The notes below the pieces were generated by a model, which saw nothing but the letters and a program-made list of their open reading frames with translations, did not search any database and was not told the DNA's origin. A stretch of DNA of 9,794 nt from Syntrophomonas sp. (GTDB lineage: Bacteria; Bacillota; Syntrophomonadia; Syntrophomonadales; Syntrophomonadaceae), in the NCBI GenBank assembly GCA_003558625.1, contig PWPP01000045.1, positions 1-9,794 on the forward strand, written 5' to 3'. Position 1 is the first letter of the stretch; the number at the start of each line of letters is the position of its first letter. Position numbers and translations under genes: made by a program. Shown one piece after another: positions 6,060 to 9,794 of this stretch.

Positions 6060-8745
6060 CCACCTCTCCATCCAGTTCATCGACCTCGCCACCTGAATCG
6101 TCGGTCACATCGCGCAACTGACGCATAAAGACCTGGTTGACCTGATACTCGCGCTCGACTGGCGGCACCTCTGTTTCCGGCATGCAGAAACTCAGACTCA
6201 CAATGGGATTGTCGAGCTCGAGCGGCGGCTCACCGTTTGTCATCGACCCATGAAATACATGCACGATCAGCAATGGTCGGTTACGCATCTTCGAGTAGGC
6301 CATGTTCGTACTGAGGTTTTCCTCTTTGCGAAGCCGTTCCGCCGCTGCGGCCGCTTGCTCCTCAAGGCCTATTTTCTCGTCCCCCGGGTTCGCCACCTTA
6401 TTCTTCGCCGTTATCACATACGCCTTACCGTCCCTGATCGTGCCGTGCTCCCGTCTCCTCACATTGATGATCTGCCCTTCTAGGATGTCCGACTCCGGCT
6501 TGCCCATCGCACCGCCGAGCGGCAGGGCTACATCCCATTCCCGGCACTCCGCATCAAGGCGATCGCCCACGTAGTCTGCGAACAGAGAGCGCTTGCCACT
6601 GATTGGCCCCAGATCCGGATGACTCCCTTCGGGAAATTTGACGCTCTTGATCAATGAGTATACCTTTCTGCCCGAAACCGCATACCACAAGAAACACTGT
6701 GCGTCGCTCGTTTCAGGCTTCTGCAGTCCTCGCAGGAACTCCACAACCCGCGCGCGATTCTCCTCGTTCTCACCCTTCTCATTTGCAAGGGCGTATCCCT
6801 CCACATGACGTCCGGAATAGTCCTGTGCCAGTCGCATACGCTCCGCGCCCTTCATCTTGTTCTGCGCGGTAATCCGGATCGCCGCGGGATCGTGACGTAC
6901 ACGCAGGCCGAAATGCTCCGGCGTCATATTGGCGGCCTGCATACGCTTGATTTCGGATCGAAGTTCTTCGATTGCTTCCGTAATGCACTCATAGTTTCCA
7001 GCCGACTCTTCCGGCAGATAAAGACGGCAGAGATCCTCATACGCCGGACGGTATCCAAACCAGCGCGCCATCTGCATCAAGGTATCGGACGCAGATGCAT
7101 TGCGCAGGATGTAAGATACGACAAGGCCTTCCAGTGTCAGGCCGCGGGAAAGAGCAAGCCCACCGACCGCAATGACGTTGAGCCCTGTATCCGAGTACTG
7201 TGAATAGTCGAGTCCGCTACCTCGCATGTTCACAGTCCTGACCTCTATCGAGGAGACCGAGTCGTTGAGCACACGCTGGACGTCATGCCACGAGACTTCG
7301 AGATCAGAGAACTCGGCATGGAAGTCTTTCTCCAGGCTTGCGATATTCGGATCCCTCGCGGCCGCGTCCGCCAGACCAGCGTTCGTGATTATTGCCTTCC
7401 GAAGATTCTCTACGTACTCATACGTCAATCCGTAGATGCGGTCCTGAACGTCATTGAACCGACTGATATTGACCATCATGGAACAATGCTGATCCCCCTG
7501 CCCTCGTATTAGTCGAATGGAACGCGAGAGAATGAATACGCGAATCGCTTGATAAAGGGAGGGCGGTAGAACATCCAGAACAAGGTCCTTCTTGTGCTTC
7601 AATGGTATAATGTCGCGAAAGTCATCTACGTATCGCACCATCCGATCCTTCAGATCACCCGTTTCCGAAAATATGCGGGTTGCCCCCACATAGTTACTTG
7701 GTGGGTCCAGCGCCTTGATAAAGTTACTTGGGAAGAGATCATCGCCGATCATCTCATCCTCGGTGTCCGGATCGATGAAGATGTTTGCGAATGGCGTTGC
7801 CGTATATCCGACATAGGTTGAACGCTCAAAGAGGGTGAGAACCTCTCGAATTACCCGGTTGATTGCAGTAGTGCGATCCGGGTTCGCTGACGTGTTGATT
7901 GATGCGTTGTCCGCCTCGTCATCAATCAGAAGCAACGGGTCACGTATCGATTCGCCGTGATTCTGCTCCCTCAACCAGTCCCGTACCCTTTCCAGCGTAC
8001 TCTTGTTCTTCTTCGTGACGAATATGATGGGCTCCTTGAGCGCTGACAGTGTTACGCCGTAGGTCTGCGCTGCTACCTTGGAGAAATCGCGGTCGCGGGA
8101 GGTTCCATATGCTGGGCTGCGGTTTCCCTGTCCATGTCTGACTATGGGGAGCGATTCCTGCGCAACTGCGTGAAACAGGGACTTTCTGCCGATGAAGGTT
8201 TCTTCTAGGCGTACCTGGGTCTGGTGCCGCAAGCTGTTCGTGATCCCCGCGAGCAGTATTATGATCTTGTAACCTGCATCTGCGGCCTTACAGATCAGGC
8301 TTGCATAGTTGGTCGTCTTACCTGACTGGACATGCCCCATCACCATGCCCCGTCGAGACCATGCGGCTTCATCGTCCGGGTCGCCGGAGTAGTCCAGGAT
8401 TTCGTCAGTAACATTATCGAGGGTGGCCACCACATGTGGCGGCAGGATATCTTCGCTCAGATAATAGCTTTTCAGTCTGCCCCAGTAGTAGAAGTCAATT
8501 CCATTCTGCGCCTTTCGCCTCCGGAGCCATGGTTTGTGGTCCGCCTTAACCGTATATCCACTCGCCTGCTCTATGTCAAAGGACGCTTCCAGAACACGAA
8601 CAATATGTTCCTGCGCTTCTTCATCGAGAGGAAACGGTCCGTGCTGTACCTCCTGTCTTATTACTTCCTTCGTGACCGGGGATCTTTCGGATAGATGCGT
8701 CCGGAAATATGCAAGGATGCTCTCGGACTGAAACATCAGATCCAT
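6052..8745 (-). CDS. Z1-domain protein, superfamily II helicase-like ATPase
   Basis: An 897-residue ATPase, probably the DNA-remodelling or translocating motor. The nucleotide-binding Walker A is GHVQSGKTT (137-145) and Walker B is LLLIDDEADNASIN (271-284). The coupling motif is YTATPFANIF (314-323). The Z1 region holds GGLALSRGLTLEGLVVSYIL (528-547) and TLMQMARWFGYR (555-566), equivalent to helicase motifs V and VI with Arg561 and Arg566 as candidate arginine fingers. All key residues are present, so the enzyme looks intact. The C-terminus ends in an acidic, repetitive tail (GGEVDELDGEVDG). Its first ATG (8745) overlaps the end of the ATPase gene by 10 nt, with a purine run GAGGAGG almost touching it. 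A second ATG at 8736 forms a TGATG stop-start overlap and has better spacing to the same purine run, so the true protein may be 894 residues. Family membership is firm; the substrate is unknown. Confidence 0.93.
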   Translation of the reverse strand: MDLMFQSESILAYFRTHLSERSPVTKEVIRQEVQHGPFPLDEEAQEHIVRVLEASFDIEQASGYTVKADHKPWLRRRKAQNGIDFYYWGRLKSYYLSEDILPPHVVATLDNVTDEILDYSGDPDDEAAWSRRGMVMGHVQSGKTTNYASLICKAADAGYKIIILLAGITNSLRHQTQVRLEETFIGRKSLFHAVAQESLPIVRHGQGNRSPAYGTSRDRDFSKVAAQTYGVTLSALKEPIIFVTKKNKSTLERVRDWLREQNHGESIRDPLLLIDDEADNASINTSANPDRTTAINRVIREVLTLFERSTYVGYTATPFANIFIDPDTEDEMIGDDLFPSNFIKALDPPSNYVGATRIFSETGDLKDRMVRYVDDFRDIIPLKHKKDLVLDVLPPSLYQAIRVFILSRSIRLIRGQGDQHCSMMVNISRFNDVQDRIYGLTYEYVENLRKAIITNAGLADAAARDPNIASLEKDFHAEFSDLEVSWHDVQRVLNDSVSSIEVRTVNMRGSGLDYSQYSDTGLNVIAVGGLALSRGLTLEGLVVSYILRNASASDTLMQMARWFGYRPAYEDLCRLYLPEESAGNYECITEAIEELRSEIKRMQAANMTPEHFGLRVRHDPAAIRITAQNKMKGAERMRLAQDYSGRHVEGYALANEKGENEENRARVVEFLRGLQKPETSDAQCFLWYAVSGRKVYSLIKSVKFPEGSHPDLGPISGKRSLFADYVGDRLDAECREWDVALPLGGAMGKPESDILEGQIINVRRREHGTIRDGKAYVITAKNKVANPGDEKIGLEEQAAAAAERLRKEENLSTNMAYSKMRNRPLLIVHVFHGSMTNGEPPLELDNPIVSLSFCMPETEVPPVEREYQVNQVFMRQLRDVTDDSGGEVDELDGEVDG

Positions 8746-9794
8746 CCCTCCTCAGACAGAAAATCCTGCACTACCGGCCAGTTGCTTGCATAGGGCTCGA
8801 CATTCTTCAGCTCCCGCAACAGTGCGTTGACGTCACCGCGGCGATCCACGAGGAGCTGTGGCAGTGATGCGGCCAGGAGATCACGAAAGGCGTCGGGATT
8901 GGCTTCGGATTGATGCAGGGAGTCAACGGCTTCCTCCGTGTCTCGGGAGAAACTCTCTGTCGGAAACTCGCGCTCGATCATGCGTAAAGCGGCATGGAGA
9001 AGACCGGAGGAGTCGGGCTCGGATCGATCCATGACAGCGCGAATCAACGGGTGGTCCCGGTTGATCTCGTAGCGAATCTCGTCCTTTGCCTTGTAGCGAT
9101 TCCAGACAGGCTGAGTGCCACCCGCTGGATCCAGCCGTCCTCCCTTTGAGCGCTGCACCCGAGATGCCCTCCTGCGCAGTCCCGAAGTGATCTGCTTAAG
9201 TCGCGTCCTGAGGAACCCCGGAAGCTGAGCATCGGACTTGTCGACGGTAATCTTCCACATGCTATCCACGCTGTTGGGAATCTCGACAGCGACACGCACA
9301 AGCTGGGATAGCTCACCATGTCGCAGCAAGCGGAACCAGGTTCCATACATGACCAACCGGTCATTCCGGTAGACATAGAAGCCCTGGTTCTTGAGCAGAC
9401 CCTCTTCACCGGCAAGACGGTCGAGGTCGCTACGGCGCAACTTGGAGTAATGAGGAAGGATATAAGGTCGAATGGTGATTCGACCGGTATCTCCAACATC
9501 CAGCGTTTCGACCTCCAGAGGCTGGGTCGCAAGGTGCTCGCGGTGAAAGGGGTCGATGGAAGGAACCTTCTGACCGTTGAGAACGAGTTCCAGCCTTCGA
9601 TTATTCGTGGCCGTTCCGCTGATGTACCGATGGAACGTAAGTGCCAGACGATCGCGCGTATATGCTACGAGATCATTGAACTCATTTCGTCCTATGGTCC
9701 TGTCCTCGGAGAGCCGGTCGCACTTGTACCAGATCACCTCAGTCCCGCATTCCTTACGCAATGCCGGATGGCACATGTCACGAATCTCATCGTG
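8736..9794 (-). CDS. paraMORC/MutL-like GHKL ATPase, C-terminal part (cut by right edge)
   Basis: The frame is open to the right edge with no start required inside the window, so 352 residues of the C-terminal portion are visible and the gene continues outside. Residues GTEVIWYKCDRL (17-28) fit the last conserved motif of the GHKL nucleotide-binding domain; the catalytic N and G boxes would be beyond the edge. The following ribosomal-S5-like part shows NQGFYVYRNDRLVMYGTWFR (136-155) and VEIPNSVDSMWKITVDKS (170-187), which I recognise as hallmarks of MORC-like and MutL-like ATPases in restriction-type operons. The basic stretch TRLKQITSGLRRRASRVQRS (197-216) could contact DNA. As the first visible operon gene it overlaps the Z1 gene. 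By analogy with MutL and MORC it may close as an ATP-dependent clamp on DNA; that role is inference. The ATG at 9776 is internal and should not be taken as the start. Confidence 0.85.
   Translation of the reverse strand, partial: HDEIRDMCHPALRKECGTEVIWYKCDRLSEDRTIGRNEFNDLVAYTRDRLALTFHRYISGTATNNRRLELVLNGQKVPSIDPFHREHLATQPLEVETLDVGDTGRITIRPYILPHYSKLRRSDLDRLAGEEGLLKNQGFYVYRNDRLVMYGTWFRLLRHGELSQLVRVAVEIPNSVDSMWKITVDKSDAQLPGFLRTRLKQITSGLRRRASRVQRSKGGRLDPAGGTQPVWNRYKAKDEIRYEINRDHPLIRAVMDRSEPDSSGLLHAALRMIEREFPTESFSRDTEEAVDSLHQSEANPDAFRDLLAASLPQLLVDRRGDVNALLRELKNVEPYASNWPVVQDFLSEEGWI

Noticed and set aside
1..9794. CRISPR array, rRNA or integrase
   Set aside because: No regularly spaced repeats, no rRNA-like stretches and no tyrosine or serine recombinase motifs were seen, although repeats in 2341-2998 hint at past mobility.

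Overview
The window looks like part of a defence or genomic island in a high-GC proteobacterium. This rests on generally high GC with strong GC-ending codons in the left third, and on a DUF4160/DUF2442 pair and defence families common in proteobacteria. The sequence does not fix the genus. Every gene I can support lies on the minus strand. The right two thirds (about 3.0-9.8 kb) look visibly less GC-rich than the left third, as expected of transferred defence genes.

Right two thirds, in transcription order (right to left): a compact four-gene operon. It starts with a GHKL/paraMORC-type ATPase cut by the right edge (9794-8736), then a Z1-domain superfamily II helicase-like ATPase (8745-6052), a PD-(D/E)XK motif protein of the DUF4420 type (6059-5058), and an AIPR-family protein (5065-2999). 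All three junctions are overlaps of about 8-10 nt, so the proteins are probably translationally coupled and made together. The set matches the predicted MutL/MORC-ATPase restriction-type systems described by comparative genomics, which often also carry a C5 DNA methyltransferase and a Vsr-like nuclease. Those two genes would lie beyond the right edge if present. The likely division of labour is that the GHKL ATPase senses or clamps DNA, the Z1 ATPase remodels or translocates it, the PD-(D/E)XK protein cuts it, and AIPR acts as an effector. The molecular mechanism is inference.

Middle (2341-2998): a 658-base intergenic stretch without a convincing gene. It contains a bulged hairpin directly after the AIPR stop, a near-perfect 20-bp inverted repeat upstream of the next gene, and a 15-bp exact direct repeat whose copies start 450 bp apart. 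It could be a decayed mobile element or a regulatory region.

Left (568-2340): one 590-residue gene fusing an N-terminal class I SAM-dependent methyltransferase, a middle uncharacterised region and a C-terminal HNH nuclease. It has its own intergenic upstream region and a perfect 12-bp inverted repeat downstream.

Far left (1-567): the start of a DUF2442-like protein runs off the left edge (95-1). It is preceded by what looks like a frameshifted remnant of its usual partner, DUF4160 (about 210-76). The rest of this stretch shows no supported gene.
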